Origin: Gigantopelta aegis
Lineage: Eukaryota; Mollusca; Gastropoda; Neomphalida; Peltospiridae
NCBI RefSeq assembly: GCF_016097555.1
Contig: NC_054702.1
Coordinates: forward strand, 90,215,298-90,279,297
DNA length: 64,000 bases
Direction of reading: 5' to 3'
Shown here: piece by piece, positions 10,501 to 22,773 of the stretch
Layout of the letters: each line of letters opens with the position of its first letter
How positions within the stretch are numbered: the stretch's first letter is position 1
The notes under the pieces: generated by a model
Told to the model about the DNA's origin: nothing
Seen by the model: the letters and a program-made list of their open reading frames with translations, nothing else
Database searches by the model: none
Position numbers and translations under genes: made by a program

Positions 10501-13265
10501 ATATTATTTTATGATGTAATCTGCACTTGAACATCATTTAATCCTGACCCAATATAAATGTATGCAGTACATAAAAAATAAGGACAGGGGACTCACTCGG
10601 ACATCCATAGAAATAGATTGACGTAGGGGTGTTCTAATTGCCTTATGTTTATTTCACTAGTAGCAGATGACAATGTTTTGTGCAGCAGATGAGTAAAATT
10701 CATTGTGAAAATTTGAAAATAGAGGGATGTTTATGCTAAAAAAGTGCTTTACGGAAACTAGTACTTTTAGTTATATGGTATTTTTAACTGTTTATACTTA
10801 CTGCAAATTGGCAAATTGTAAACATTACTTTATTCTTATCAATAAAAAACACTTCCGTCAAAAAAACCCGTCTGCCTTTGACATCATAGCTTTTTTTTTG
10901 ATGACGCACAATTGCTATTTAAAGATAGCGTGCTAAAGTATATACTGTGTCATAATACCTACCGAAACAATACTATATCAGTGTTGACTTACATATATGT
11001 ATAAATCTAGGAGAAGCCACCCGAAATTGCTAAAACTAAATCTCAAGTATTTATACAACCTACTGGGATTCAGAATGTTATAAATTTAAGTTCATTATGC
11101 ATCCATACAATTTATTACACAAAAAGTAACAAATTTATTACGCAAAAAGTAACAAATTTATTACACAAATAATAACATGCATTACCCTGTGGTCTTTTCT
11201 TTGGAACCTCCACATATTTTTGTTTCCTTGGAGAGGTACGATAGCTGAAAATACTTTCTGCAAGTTTCCATTCAGAATGAGGTGGTGGTACATTACTCTG
11301 CTGTGTGGTTAGTGACCTTTTCAAATCCATAACTTCATTTTTTAGGTCACCGATCTCTTTAGACTGAGTCTCTATCTTTCTCGTAAACCTAATCTTTTCT
11401 TCCGACAGTCTTTTATTCTCAATAACCAATTGTCTACGTTCCTGTACAAGTCTATTAATAAGTTCCATCTGAAACTCATTGTTTTCAGTTAGTTGCTGAA
11501 CATGAAACTGTAAATTTGGATAACTTGCTCTCTGACCCTAAAAAATAAGAATCAATGACAAAATAAACATAATAAACAATTCAACTTTATCTGCAACAGC
11601 CTACTAAGATAAATACAATTCTAAAGTAAAATTTAATGGCACGCTCATGGTGGTTTGTGTTATAAAATAGAATTGATAATACAAATCTGTCCACATAATT
11701 GCTGGACAGGTTTTTTTTAAATTTGGTAGAGAGTCTGAGCCTAACTAAAATTACACTCGGACTCTTCCATAATATTTTATACTTTGAAACAACCCTTCCT
11801 CTAGTGCATAGTAAGAAAATGGTGAACACCAATCTTTTCCACAATAAATTAAAATTCTTTCACAAATAAGATTTCTTTTGGTTTATTAAGAGAGTTAGAT
11901 ACAAATGTGTGCAACTTAAAGACTATTAATTGGTGAAAATGTAAAATAAATATAAAATCCACCCATGGACTGAGTTTAAAGCCAACTGAAAGAAAAAAAA
12001 AAATAAAAAAAAAATAAATAAAAAAAATGGCCTTATATTAGGGGCGGATTCATGGGCTGAAAGGAATAGAAAGTCCATTCATTAAAGGGTTCATGATCAC
12101 CCACACCAAATATGAAAGTCACCAATATTTTAAAGGTGATTAAAATAAATAATCAAACTTCAACCAAAGGTTAGCAAAGTTAAAAAAGTTAATGAGACCT
12201 TGCCATGGAGTTATATTCTATTATCCAATGAAAACTCATATCAAATATAAAATATAGGATTCAAGATCTAAAGGCAATTGAAAAGAACATAGTTATACTT
12301 TAACCAGTATATACATTTAGTATACTTGCAAATTCATCACCAAATATAACCACATGTAGCAAACTAATATCTATAAACAAAGCCAAGAAACAAGTGGAAA
12401 TGTGATCATACATGTATGAATGTTGACTGTCAAATGGACCCATTGACAGATCCAAGGAGGAGGGCCCTGCCCTTTTCAAATTCTTTTTTAACTTCATAAA
12501 TGTAACTAAACAACACTATTTGCCATGAAAATGCATTTATGAGCATCTTTATTTCAACATTTTCCAGGGGAGCATGCTTCCACCACTCTCCTGTCCGGTT
12601 TGGGTCTCACTTCTTTCGGGAGCTCTGCTCAGCTGCCTTCAAGAAACTCCAATGTGCCCTTTTAGAATTTTGGGACTCCCCTTTACAAAAACCTGGATCT
12701 GCTAAAACAGCTAAAAAAAAATCCCTTCTACTAACTTGCATTTTGCGTTCCATTTGAGCCAAAAGGTTTGGCTTACTAAAACTACCATTTAAACTTACAA
12801 TTTAAACAAATACCATCTGATGTAAGCCAACCAACTCATAAACTTTTTCTTGACTCACTACTTTTCCAAAACAAAACTGATTCTTTATTTCCTCTTTTTT
12901 TTTTTATTTAAATCAAAGTGAATGGTAAAATTGTAGTGTTAGACAAAACCAAATGCTTAAAAATGGCCTACATACATAATCATACATTTTTATGCATCCG
13001 ACTTCGTGCTAACATGTTTAAAATAATTTATGTTTTTAAACACCTGAACTAAGCTCTAGAGCAATGTTAGTTATACAGTACCTGATACTGTTTTAATAGG
13101 TCATCTATCGACTTGTTGCGGTTGGAAGAAAAATTCGCCCCTGTCTGATAATCCACTTCATACCCATTGTAATTTGTCGCATTCTCTGCACTTCCTTCTT
13201 TATCATTCATACCCAAAATATTTCTAAAAAATGATGTCATCTGGTTTGTGGCTCCTTTGAGATAA
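7585..13265 (-). CDS. Coiled-coil protein with a conserved unrecognised C-terminal domain (four exons, 5' end missing)
   Basis: Four minus-strand exons fit together by splice site and phase: 13082-13265, 11186-11537, 9544-9762 and 7585-7808 (stop). Donors read GTACTG, GTAATG and GTAACA; the acceptors follow pyrimidine-rich tracts. The 5' exon needs a phase-2 donor, which I could not find. The visible protein is about 325 residues: a Ser/Asn-rich start, a long coiled coil in the second exon ('ELINRLVQERRQLVIENK...'), a basic linker ('SPRKQKYVEVPKKRPQ'), then a compact domain of ~140 residues with alternating hydrophobic strands ('VHVYFFSPQ', 'RPAILLCINVSR', 'YNVAVVVLHHKD') and a terminal 'IVDMAFWKEKGLHQCDMN' segment. 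The strand-helix pattern looks Rossmann-like, but I do not recognise the family. Exon structure and frame are well supported; function is unknown. Confidence 0.8.
7790..8945. repeat. ~75-82-bp minisatellite made of copies of a 3' splice junction
   Basis: About 15 tandem units, including the exon's own edge, fill the start of the last intron of the minus-strand gene. On the coding strand each unit contains 'tgtgtgttttag' followed by 'ctgattacaatgtagctgtg', that is, the acceptor plus the first ~20 bases of exon 7585-7808, and then ~45 bases of 'gttagcattaccac..gttaacagtaat' spacer. Units differ by small indels (TAATCAGC or TAATCAAC, with or without 'aatatt'). Confidence 0.9.
8946..9540. other. 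Rest of the last intron of the minus-strand gene
   Basis: Unique AT-rich sequence between the minisatellite and the donor at 9543. I see no further genes or recognisable mobile elements. Confidence 0.5.
9770..11180. other. Intron of the minus-strand coiled-coil gene
   Basis: AT-rich intronic DNA between exons 9544-9762 and 11186-11537. Open frames here are short and lack support. Nothing recognisable apart from low-complexity runs and a small CG-rich patch near 10080-10130. Confidence 0.5.
11538..13080. other. Intron of the minus-strand coiled-coil gene
   Basis: AT-rich intron with an A-rich patch at 11990-12030. No repeat family recognised. Confidence 0.5.
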
Positions 13266-15240
13266 CTAAAAGAAAAGTATATAACATAAATATACATTGA
13301 CCAATGTACATTTTAGACAACATCCAGGTATAAAACGGGCTTGACAAAACCTATAAAGTGTCATGAAACTGGATCAGTGATAGATCTAAGGACTTTGGAT
13401 ACTTTGATTTTTTTTTACGAATTTGACTTTTGCATGGGGAAAGTAAACAAATGTCTGTCATGATGACAGAAATGTTCATAAAAATAAAGTTAAAACAAGC
13501 AAAGAAAGCAAGATTGAACCCACTCATAAACACGGCACATTTCTTAATACCTTTTTTCTATGATTTTCAAAGACTGTAATTTGAAAGAAAACTTAATTTG
13601 AAAAACTATTTCTGTCTGTTCTCAGCTGTACTGGTATCTGGTTATAAATTTAAGTCACATGATTGTCATGGCGTCTGCTGGTAAAACATTCTTTACAGAT
13701 ACTTGTCAAAAATATATGATCCTTATATGTTTTAACATAAATATCTTTCTGGATATCTGTTTGTATATTTATTAAAACTCAGAATGCAGCTTATATTTTT
13801 TAACCAAACAATTTTACCATTATAACGATTCATTTGCTCAACTTATAATATGATTGCAAGACATCATAACTGTTATATTTGTTTTCCTAAAATGTTGTCT
13901 GTTAACTCGAGGACTCTATTTTGTAATTTGCCTTAAAATATTTTGTATACATTATTATAAGTGCATGTTTTGTTGAACAACATACATGTTTTGATAAAAC
14001 ACTAAAAAAAAAAAAAAAAAAATTGTGTTGGAAAGTTTTTGCTGTAAGCTATACCACTAAACGTATCACTCACCAAAACAGGTTATATAGTTAACAATAT
14101 TTACTGCTGATGCATGCTACCATTTACGTGCAACTAGTTTAATGCTCATGTGAAGCGTAGAAATACTAATAAAAAGTAGGTATTTGAATAACAAATATCT
14201 GTTTATAACTATTTATATTCTTTAGAACCAAATGCTTATTCTCACCGAAACTGGTTCACCCATGATACATGCTTTTCAGACCGTAAAGGAATGCTCGCAC
14301 AAGGCCTTTGGACTGGTATGTATATTCAACGATATATAATGCACATTATTGCTTAATATCAACAAGTATATTATTATATTTAATTAATAAAACTGTTAAA
14401 TGTGATGGCTATTATATATAACAGGCGCAGCCATTTTGTTCCATTCCAGTGAATACGTAATACTTAATGCATACCGTACGGAATGAGTCTTAGAACTAGA
14501 GAAACAAATGTACCTATTTTTTGCGGGATGATGAAATAGGCATGCATTGCAATGTCCTGTAATAATATCCATCCTACTAAGCCAGCAATAAGTATAATAT
14601 ATTATTTTTCAATACAAAATAAACCACCATTGTCAAAATGGCTACACAACAAGTTGAAATAATTGTACCAAGTTTTGTCCATGCATTAACCCATGTACTG
14701 ATATGATACACAGAGTGTTTTCTTAGTTAATTGGTCTATTCTGTTAGTTGCCTCTACCTGTGATTCCTGATTGGCAGGTGTATATTTGATAGGTAACCAG
14801 ACCAGCCTATTAATTACCGCTGTCTAGACATAAAAATACATACCAGTATTGTGTAATAACCTAATAACTGGTCATGGACATGGTTAATTACTGTAAATAG
14901 TTCTGTAAAACTATTGATTAAGTAGACTTCCCCATCTAAAATCATAAAACTGACCAATTACGTAGTCCCAAAGAAAAGAAAATTATCACTTGGGTATCAT
15001 GGGTTGTTGTTTTTGCTCCAACGTAGCATACCAATAGTGTACATTTTTCCTTTGCATTATTTAACAGACAAAAATACCACAACCCCATTTTGTTTCGTTA
15101 ATGCAACTTGAAATATATTTAGTTAAATAGTTTATTATATTATCACGTCATTTATGTTGTTTTACAAGTCAGGTTGATCAAAGACAAGCGCTTTGTCGTA
15201 AATTACTGCTTTTGTTAAAACTGTGCATACAGGAGTTGGT
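13266..15240. other. Region upstream of the visible exons; first exon not found
   Basis: The 5' exon or exons of the minus-strand gene should lie here or beyond. Candidate donors on the minus strand ('gtttcg|gtgagaat' near 14245) do not give the required phase. Otherwise AT-rich sequence with no recognised element. Confidence 0.4.
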
Positions 15241-15246
15241 CGGAGC

Positions 15247-15254
15247 TGACGTCA
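15247..15254. promoter_or_regulatory. Palindromic CRE-like motif TGACGTCA
   Basis: A perfect cAMP-response-element palindrome. A short frame beginning 'atgcctcgaaaacaagag' starts about 25 bases downstream on the plus strand. Whether this is a promoter is unproven; an 8-bp match alone is weak evidence. Confidence 0.3.
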
Positions 15255-15414
15255 CTTAGCCCCAAGCTAGAGTACTGGATGCCTCGAAAACAAGAGAAAA
15301 TGGCTGCCTCTGTTAGCAGGAATAATCACCCTTTTTTATTAACTCTAAAATTACGCGTTTTTATTAAAGTGTCAGCATGTGTTGGTGGTCCTGGTATACA
15401 TCTTTCCAATGGTA

Positions 15415-15940
15415 ACAGGTCATTTCGCCCCTTATTACTAGTTCACCCAAGTCGTTTTGAGCAGGGTCGATTTGTACCTCCAACCGAGTCGTTTCGCCCC
15501 ATGTTTCGATTCGCCCAAATTTTTATTTAAGTACATTTATCATTTATTTGTCCTATATCCATTAATTTTTAGATGTCACACATTGTGAATTTATCAACAG
15601 TCACACTGCATACTACTGATGTGCTGTGGTTTCTTATTAAATATACTACATACCCAGCTGAGGTTTAAAAATGTTGATTTCGCCTAGTTTCAGCTGACAT
15701 AAAGTAAACAGCTGATAAGGCATTAATATCCAAAGAAAGAAAATTACCTAATATTTGGTAATGAATAATGAATAAACAGAAGAAAAAAAATAATTCAAAA
15801 CTATCATAAATATATTTATTTTAGGGGGGCGAAACACCTCGGTACAAATAAGATTTAGGGCAAACCAACCCTGGGTGAATAGGACTACGGGCAAAACAAC
15901 ACAGAGTTCGAAATGGTTTTAGGGTGAAACGACCCAATTC
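15415..15940. mobile_element. TIR element with 'gtcatttcgcccc' subterminal repeats
   Basis: The left end carries 'ggtcatttcgcccc', 'agtcgtttcgcccc' and 'gattcgccc'. The right end carries inverted cousins ('ggtgaaacgaccc', 'ggggcgaaacacc', 'gggcaaaacaac'). About 525 bp, no transposase seen. The terminal words belong to the same style as the elements at 1.05-2.17 kb, 4.3-4.7 kb and 42.6-46.8 kb. Confidence 0.55.
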
Positions 15941-16002
15941 CTTTCCAACACATAAGGCTTATGTTTGAGTTTCCTCTCCCTTAAAAAAAAAAAAAAAAAG
16001 GT

Positions 16003-16180
16003 TAATTCTGACATGTAGTCATCATAGGAAACCCACTACATTGTTCCTAATGCAGCAAGGGACCTTTTATATGCACCATTCTACAGAGAGGATAGCACAT
16101 ACCACAGTTTTTGATATACCAATCATGGTGCACTAGCTGGAATGAGAAATAGCCTAAACAGACAACGATCGATCCTAGTT
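16003..16180 (-). mobile_element. Truncated SINE, variant A
   Basis: Contains the body words 'ccttttatatgcaccatt', 'aggatagcacataccacag' and 'ctagctggaatgagaaatag' in reverse orientation. The SINE tail is missing on the left and the head is cut short at about 16180. Confidence 0.8.
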
Positions 16181-16735
16181 CATCAAGATAAACGTCTCCG
16201 GCACGATATTTATTATTGTGACGTTTTATTGCTGTGCCGTAATGTTTATCCATTGGATCGAATTTTCCATTTGCAATCACGATTTAATAAAATCAGGCAT
16301 ATGTGCTTTATTTAAGAGCCTCAACACATACAACAACATATTTTAATAAATTTTAGACTAAAATATTAATTACAATACCTTTGGTAACCTTTCCAGGATT
16401 AGATGTTTGAAGATGACACATTTTCAAATTTAAGTTATTTTTATCCTGGCACATCGAAAATGCGGAATGAAAATATGGCGGAACGGTTCAACGACAATTA
16501 TTCGTATCAAACATTTTACGTACAGCCAATAAAAAGAAATATTTCGGAACTGAATGGAACTGATTATTCATTTTGTTTCTATATATGTGCTTTGTGTGGG
16601 TTGCATTATATGCATTATTAATATTTATGCCATTAAAGTGTTTTGTTGGGGGGATTTTGGGGGGAGGGGGGATTATTCTTTTTTATTATTATTAAAAAAA
16701 TAATTATTGTCAGTACAGGTCATTACTTATTTTAA

Positions 16736-17131
16736 AAGTAAAGATTGTTTTATTTAACGACGCCGCTAGAGCACATTGATTTTTTATCTTATCATCGGCT
16801 ATTGGACGTCAAACATATGGTCATTCTGACACTGTTTTTAGAGGAAACCCGCTGTCGCCACATAGGCTACTCTTTTTACGACAGGCAGCAAGGGATCTTT
16901 TATTTGCGCTTCCCACAGGCAGGATAGCACAAACCATGGCCTTTGTTGAACCAGTTATGGATCACTGGTCGGTGCAAGTGGTTTACACCTACCCATTGAG
17001 CCTTGCGGAGCACTCACTCAGGGTTTGGAGTCGGTATCTCGATTAAAAATCCCATGCCTCGACTGGGATCCGAACCCAGTACCTACCAGCCTGTAGACCG
17101 ATGGCCTGCCACGACGCCACCGAGGCCGGTC
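16736..17131 (-). mobile_element. Full-length SINE, variant B, with target-site duplication
   Basis: Flanked by direct repeats 'tacttattttaa' at 16724-16735 and 17132-17143. On the minus strand it starts 'ccggcctcggtggcgtcgtg', contains a B-box-like 'gggttcggatcccag', and ends in a 'cgttaaataaaacaatc' tail. This head differs from variant A, while the body ('gcaagggatcttttatttgc') is shared. Confidence 0.92.
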
Positions 17132-17149
17132 TACTTATTTTAAGGCTTT

Positions 17150-17542
17150 CATTTATTTACTTTTTTAAAACTTATTATTTCCTTTACAATTTTTTTTAAT
17201 ATTATTATTACAGGCCATCGGTTACATGTGTTTCAAAGGTGTTTCTCTCTTTTTCTTTCTTTTTTATTATTATTGCAGGTCATTAGTTATTTTAAGGATT
17301 TTATTTATTTATTTATTTATTATTAATTTTTGCTCTTTTTTGTTTTAATTTTTGTTGTTATAATTACTGGTTATTAGAACTTATTTTAAGGTTTTTATTC
17401 AATTTAAAAAAAAATATTACTCTAAATATTTTTTAATTAACTTCCACAACCCCCAACCCCACAACCTAAAAAAATCTTTGATTATAATAGTTTCATTAAT
17501 CTTTCATATTTCTATTAATCTTTTATAGCAAGTTCTGGGAAA

Positions 17543-17578
<36 letters not shown>

Positions 17579-17980
17579 GTGCGTGTGTGTGTAAAGGAAA
17601 CATTTATAAATGAAAAAAGCATGTTTTTATTTAGTTAATAATTAAATTAAATTAAATTAATTATTATTATTAAATCAATAATTTATTTATGGTTATTTAT
17701 TTATTTATTATAATTACTAATATTATTCTGTAATTTATTATTATATTATTATTTATCAATTAAGTATTAATTAATTTTATATTATTTAGTTTTTATTATT
17801 ATATTATTATTTATCAATTAAGTATTAATTAATTTTATGATATTATTTAGTTTTTATTATTAATATTATTAATTTATTATTTATTAATTGATTTTTTAAA
17901 AATATTAATTAATTAGTTTATTTATTATTATTTATTTTATATTATTATTATTGTTATTAAACGTGATATTCCATTAAATA
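17150..17980. repeat. AT-rich low-complexity tract with a (GT)n microsatellite
   Basis: TTA/ATT-rich sequence containing a (GT)n run at about 17544-17592 and a tandem duplication of a ~60-bp 'tatcaattaagtattaatta' unit near 17740-17860. No coding potential. Confidence 0.85.
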
Positions 17981-18345
17981 TCGTATATTGTGGAAGAAAC
18001 TCGTGAACCCGAGACGAATAATTGTAAAAGTAATCCTATTCCGCCAACAGTTTTCAATCACTTTTTTAATGAGCTTATAATGGCTGGCGGGAATATTCGA
18101 GATTTTGTTCGTAACTGAAAATTGGATTAATGCTGGATTACTATTTGGACAAACTGTCTATTTATGCGTAAAACATAACTTGGGAAGTTTTCTTTATACA
18201 GTAAGTGTTAATATCTATTGGTACATCTCATATTTCGCCACGAAATAATTAATTCCATGATTGTATCGATTCTGCCTGAAATCTGGGTGGAAAACGCACA
18301 CTTGTTTTTGCTATTAAACTTGTAAACATCGAAGGTCCAATAAAT

Positions 18346-19403
18346 GTCAAAATGTAAAAAAACTGACCTGTAGATGTTTACCTTGGTGAACTACGATCGA
18401 TCCCAGACCGACCGCGCATAAGACAGTGTCATTAATGTCACATAAATCCCTAATAAATGTTTTCGTCACAAATCACGGATACTTTCTACTTTAGTCTTAG
18501 TCAATCATTGGCTGAATCAATGCATCGGTTGTGACTCATCAAATTGTCGTCCACCCATCAAAAACCAAAATATCTGGTCTACTTATGTAAGTTACAGTAT
18601 AATAAAATGTTTCAGAAAAGAGACCCTCTTAAACTTGATTCATAATTAGCTTTGTACATTAGTGAGTGTATAAAATCAGATAGCCTAATGCCTCACCACC
18701 GGCCTCGGTGGCGTTGTGGCAGGCCATAGGTCTACAGGCTGGTTGATACTGGGTTCGGATCCCAGTCGAGGCATGGGATTTTTTATCCAGATACCGACTC
18801 CAAACCCTGAGTGCTCCGCAAGGCTCAATGTGTAGGTGTCAACCACTTACACCGACCAGTGATCCATAATTGGTTCAACGAAGGCCACGGTTTGTGCTAT
18901 CCTGCCTGTGGGAAGCGCAAATAAAAGATCCCTTGCTGCTAATCGGAAGAGTAGCCCATGTAGTGGCGACAGCGGGTTTCCTCTCAAAATCTGTGTCGTC
19001 CTTAACCATAATTATTTGTCTGACGCCATATAACCGTAAATAAAATATGGTGAGTGCGTCGTTAAATAAAACATTTCTTTCTTTAATGCCTCACCATTTA
19101 CACAACAGAAAGTGGAAGTTGAGAATTTTTTTTAGTTTCACACCATTCTACCACCGAGTGTCATATTTATCAGAATATGGGAGACAACTCTAAATAATAA
19201 ATAACTAGTTGGTTCCCTCACACTAAATCAATTCCCATTACAAACAATGGTTAACCAACACGCAGTACACTGTTCATGAATATAAATTAGGGGAACATTT
19301 TACGTTTTAGCTACCTGTGAGAAAATGGGGTGTCATATAAAAAAACAATAACAATTCATATAAATTTGATAATATTTACGTCTGCAAAAATACTGCATAT
19401 CCA

Positions 19404-19436
<33 letters not shown>

Positions 19437-19881
19437 GCGGTACTGCTTTCAATATTCAGTGTATTTTGTATAACTTTACACTGAATACAGTATATTTAGT
19501 ATTTGCACAAATAAATACTTTTAACACATTTGACATTACTGCCAAAGAGAGCTGTAGTTACTTTTGCTTGATAAATATTTGACAGTGCACATTGCATTAA
19601 ACACTTCAATATACAAAGACCACTCCTCTTTGTAAAGAAAACGTAATGCACCATTTGTAGCACAATTTAAATGCACATAAATTAAAAAAACAAAACAACC
19701 CTCTCATCACTTTATTTTACAAATCTTTTACTTACACCTGATATATCATATATACTGGTAATGTTTTTGTTGATTCTACTTTTAAAACATGTAACAAGTT
19801 TTAAAGGTATCTTATTCAAGAAAGTGCTTATCAGGAACGTGGGAAATGATTTAGTCGAAGAGCACTCACTTGAGGTATTAT
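18346..19881. repeat. Segmental duplication, copy 2 (partner at 3.84-5.41 kb)
   Basis: Homologous to 3836-5411 in the same orientation. It lacks the 402-bp TIR element but carries a variant-B SINE and an expanded (GT)n at 19405-19434 that has no counterpart in copy 1. Confidence 0.85.
18699..19083 (+). mobile_element. Full-length SINE, variant B, with 13-bp target-site duplication and a paralogous empty site
   Basis: Starts 'ccggcctcggtggcgttgtg' and ends 'taaaacatttctttct'. Direct repeats 'taatgcctcacca' lie at 18686-18698 and 19084-19096. The other copy of the segmental duplication has a single 'taatgcctcacca' at about 4199, so the SINE inserted after the duplication. Confidence 0.95.
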
Positions 19882-21520
19882 GGATCATTAATCACCCTCA
19901 TCCATCACACAACTCAAGACAATGTGGTTGCCTTTTGCCCTCCCATCACCAAAGGCTGGCTATGCTAATGCTCAAAACTTCCAGATATCCACAACTGGTA
20001 TTTAAGAATGTAGAATCCGTCTCAAATGTTTAAGTGCATGTATTAAAAACACTTTACTTAAAAATATTAATTACTATTTTAATACAAGACATGAAGTTGT
20101 AATATGGAATGTACTGTTTAAAACATCCACATTGAAGGATTGCATCTACACAAAGTACATCTCAAGAACTCCACCTGAAAATTACCTTGAACAGGCCTTT
20201 GGTTATGTGCTTCAACAAAAACATGTGTTTTGGGGAGTGTACAGATGTTTCGAAAGGCCAATCAATGGGTATTGCTATATTTTATCAATAACTAAGGTGG
20301 CATTAAAATTATGGAAATAATTGCTTTTTAATCTAACTTCATGGGAATGGGGACAAAACATACGAACCTTCTGTTGTATATACGAAAGGAAAATGTCACT
20401 ATTAATGCCACTGTATCTACTTGTGAAGGAATGTCAAACCAACCATATAGGGTTTGGATAAAGTCTACATGGAAGGACCGTATTTCTGATATCGAATACT
20501 GCAACACCAGTAATTCCTACAATTCTATAATTTCACTAGTGAAAATGTTTCTCAGAATAAAAAATATTAATTACGTTTCAAAGAAATGTATATATACGTG
20601 CCACTTTTTTTTACATTCATTTATTTAAATACAGCATATAATTATTCTCACAAGATAACAAATAAAACAAACAAAAAGTAACACCAACAAAGTTTAATAC
20701 TTACACATTGTACAAAAATATTGCTTTCCACTTTTCTACAAACATGACATCAAAATGTCCAATAACAATTTGCAAAATACTTGCTACCATTTACATCAAT
20801 TTTTAAAACATAAAACATGAACAGTTTTAAACAAATTGACGGTGTCCTGTGCAATCTTATTGCCAACATTTTACTAATTTTTCACACAGCAAGGTTTAAA
20901 CTGCCCTATGTCATTTTCCCAAATGCAAAGTTTGCATGTGGCAAATATATTTCATTACAGCTTACAAGTCGTTTTTTAGTTTTGTCACCATTTGTGCTGT
21001 TTGGCTAAATGAAACTTCAATTTAGTTACCGATTTTCTTGTCAAATTAACATTACTACTAATTAGTAGGGTTCAGCTTAAACCCCAAGGGGAAATAACTG
21101 CACATCCTGACCTGGTTCCAGATATTGTTTAGGAGTTTTTATTCAGCAGAACATGATAAATGAAAAATACTGGTAAAGTCGGATACATTTTAAGAGGTTT
21201 TCAATGCCTGGAACAGCTTTTTTTTCTTTCTGTTGGAATAAAATATATATGAAAAGGCCAAAAATGCATATCTGAAGTTTGCACAAGACACTGACAATAT
21301 ACCTGTACATAGTTCATCACAGGGTTACAGGCTCTCTCACATTATACAACGAATATTGTAAAATAGTAAAACAAGAAATGTTCCTGTTGTGAACCAGTCA
21401 CAATGGACATGTTAAAAGTTAAACCTACTGGTGTGCACAAACAGCCAGTCACTGATGTAGCATTTGTTTGAAATGCAAGAGATCATCAAGCACCACCACC
21501 ATCCATTTCACATCAAAGAC
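19882..21520. other. Intergenic AT-rich DNA
   Basis: Several frames of 60-95 codons occur (for example 20341-20628) but none has homology I recognise, splice support or codon patterns that convince me. No mobile element recognised. Confidence 0.4.
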
Positions 21521-21524
21521 AATG

Positions 21525-22400
21525 GTAAGTGCTATCTTGTCACTGTTTAACCTTTCTGCCAATCATCTCTTACCATCTCTTTGAGTGATCTTATTGGTGT
21601 TCTAATAGGTATTGAAATTCACAAATTTTGATAAACCATTTAATGACCTTTACATAAATGAAAAATATTTATTTATGAAAGAAAGATAAACTTTGTTTTG
21701 TTCAATGACACCACTAGAACACAATGATTTATTAATCATCGGCTATTGGATGTCAAACATTTGGTAATTTTGACATGTAGTCTTAGAGAGGAAACCTGCT
21801 ACATTTTTCCATTAGTAGCAAGGGATCTTTTATATGCACCATCCCAGACAGGATAGCACATACTACAGCCTTTGATATACCAGTTGTGGAGCACTGGCTG
21901 GAAAAAAAAATGCTGAATGGGCCAATTGACGGGGATCAATCCCATACCGACCGCAAATCAAGTGAGATCTTTACCACTGGGCAACATCCTGCCTTTATGG
22001 AAGAAGAGAAGATTTGTTATCAAATTGGTTTAATTTTCTCCTACTAGGCACCACCCTTTAGGCTCCTGAAGGATAAGAATGACCAATTGGTCAAGTAGTT
22101 TTGGAGAAGAAGCTGAAAATGTGAAAGGTTTACGCACGGCTGAGATGCACAAAAACATTCAGCACAAAGTTTTAACAACTGCTTAACCTTAAGGATACAT
22201 AATTCTTAACAAACAACGCCCACCATTCAATAACACGTACAATTCCAATGACACAAAACATTACAGGAAATGCTTAGTACTACTAATTGGCTTAATTTTC
22301 TTCTACTAGGCACCACCCTTTAGGCTCCTGAAGGATAAGAATGACCAATTGGTCAAGTAGTGAAAGGTTTACGCACGACTGAAATGCACAAAAACATTGC
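21525..22400. repeat. Duplicated block, copy 2, with an extra partial third copy
   Basis: Matches 2165-2990, including a variant-A SINE at 21691-21993 on the minus strand. At 22286-22400 the 'ttctactaggcaccaccctt' portion is repeated again, giving a third, shorter copy. Confidence 0.85.
21691..21993 (-). mobile_element. SINE, variant A, inside the duplicated block
   Basis: Sister of the SINE at 2341-2645: they share the same flanks on both sides and the same head mutation, so this is a duplicated copy and not an independent insertion. Confidence 0.85.
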
Positions 22401-22773
22401 AATAGGTCACTTGATCTAAAAATAAAAGTTTTGTTTTGTTTTTCTTCATACACTAAAGTAAAAAAATTAAAAAAACAAACAATACCTTTGAGCTATCAAT
22501 AAAACTGTTCATAAGCCCTATTGAAAGTAAATAGCATCCATGTATACGGTTACTAAATTCATCAGTAAGTAAAATCGTACTTACACACTCATTAACAAAT
22601 AAAAAGACTTTCAAACCACCTGGCACAAAAACAGCTATATTTTAGGTACTTTTAAGCCCTGAATTTATATTTTAAAACTCGAGCACTTCACAAGTGCTTT
22701 CAAGGACCCGTGCAAACAGCTTTTCAAGGAATCTTGTACACTCTACTATAGTTTGAGCAACATGGTCTTAATT

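Noticed and set aside
14235-14330. Possible first exon of the minus-strand coiled-coil gene with donor 'gtgagaat'
   Set aside because: The ATG-led frame ends in phase 0, but the next exon (13265) needs phase 2, and the alternative frame has a stop.
18699-18775. tRNA genes at SINE heads (here and at 23200, 53450 and others)
   Set aside because: The A- and B-box-like words are the promoter part of tRNA-derived SINEs; no complete cloverleaf with a proper acceptor stem is seen.
20132-20628. Adjacent short plus-strand frames
   Set aside because: No homology I recognise and no matching splice sites; judged chance frames in AT-rich DNA.
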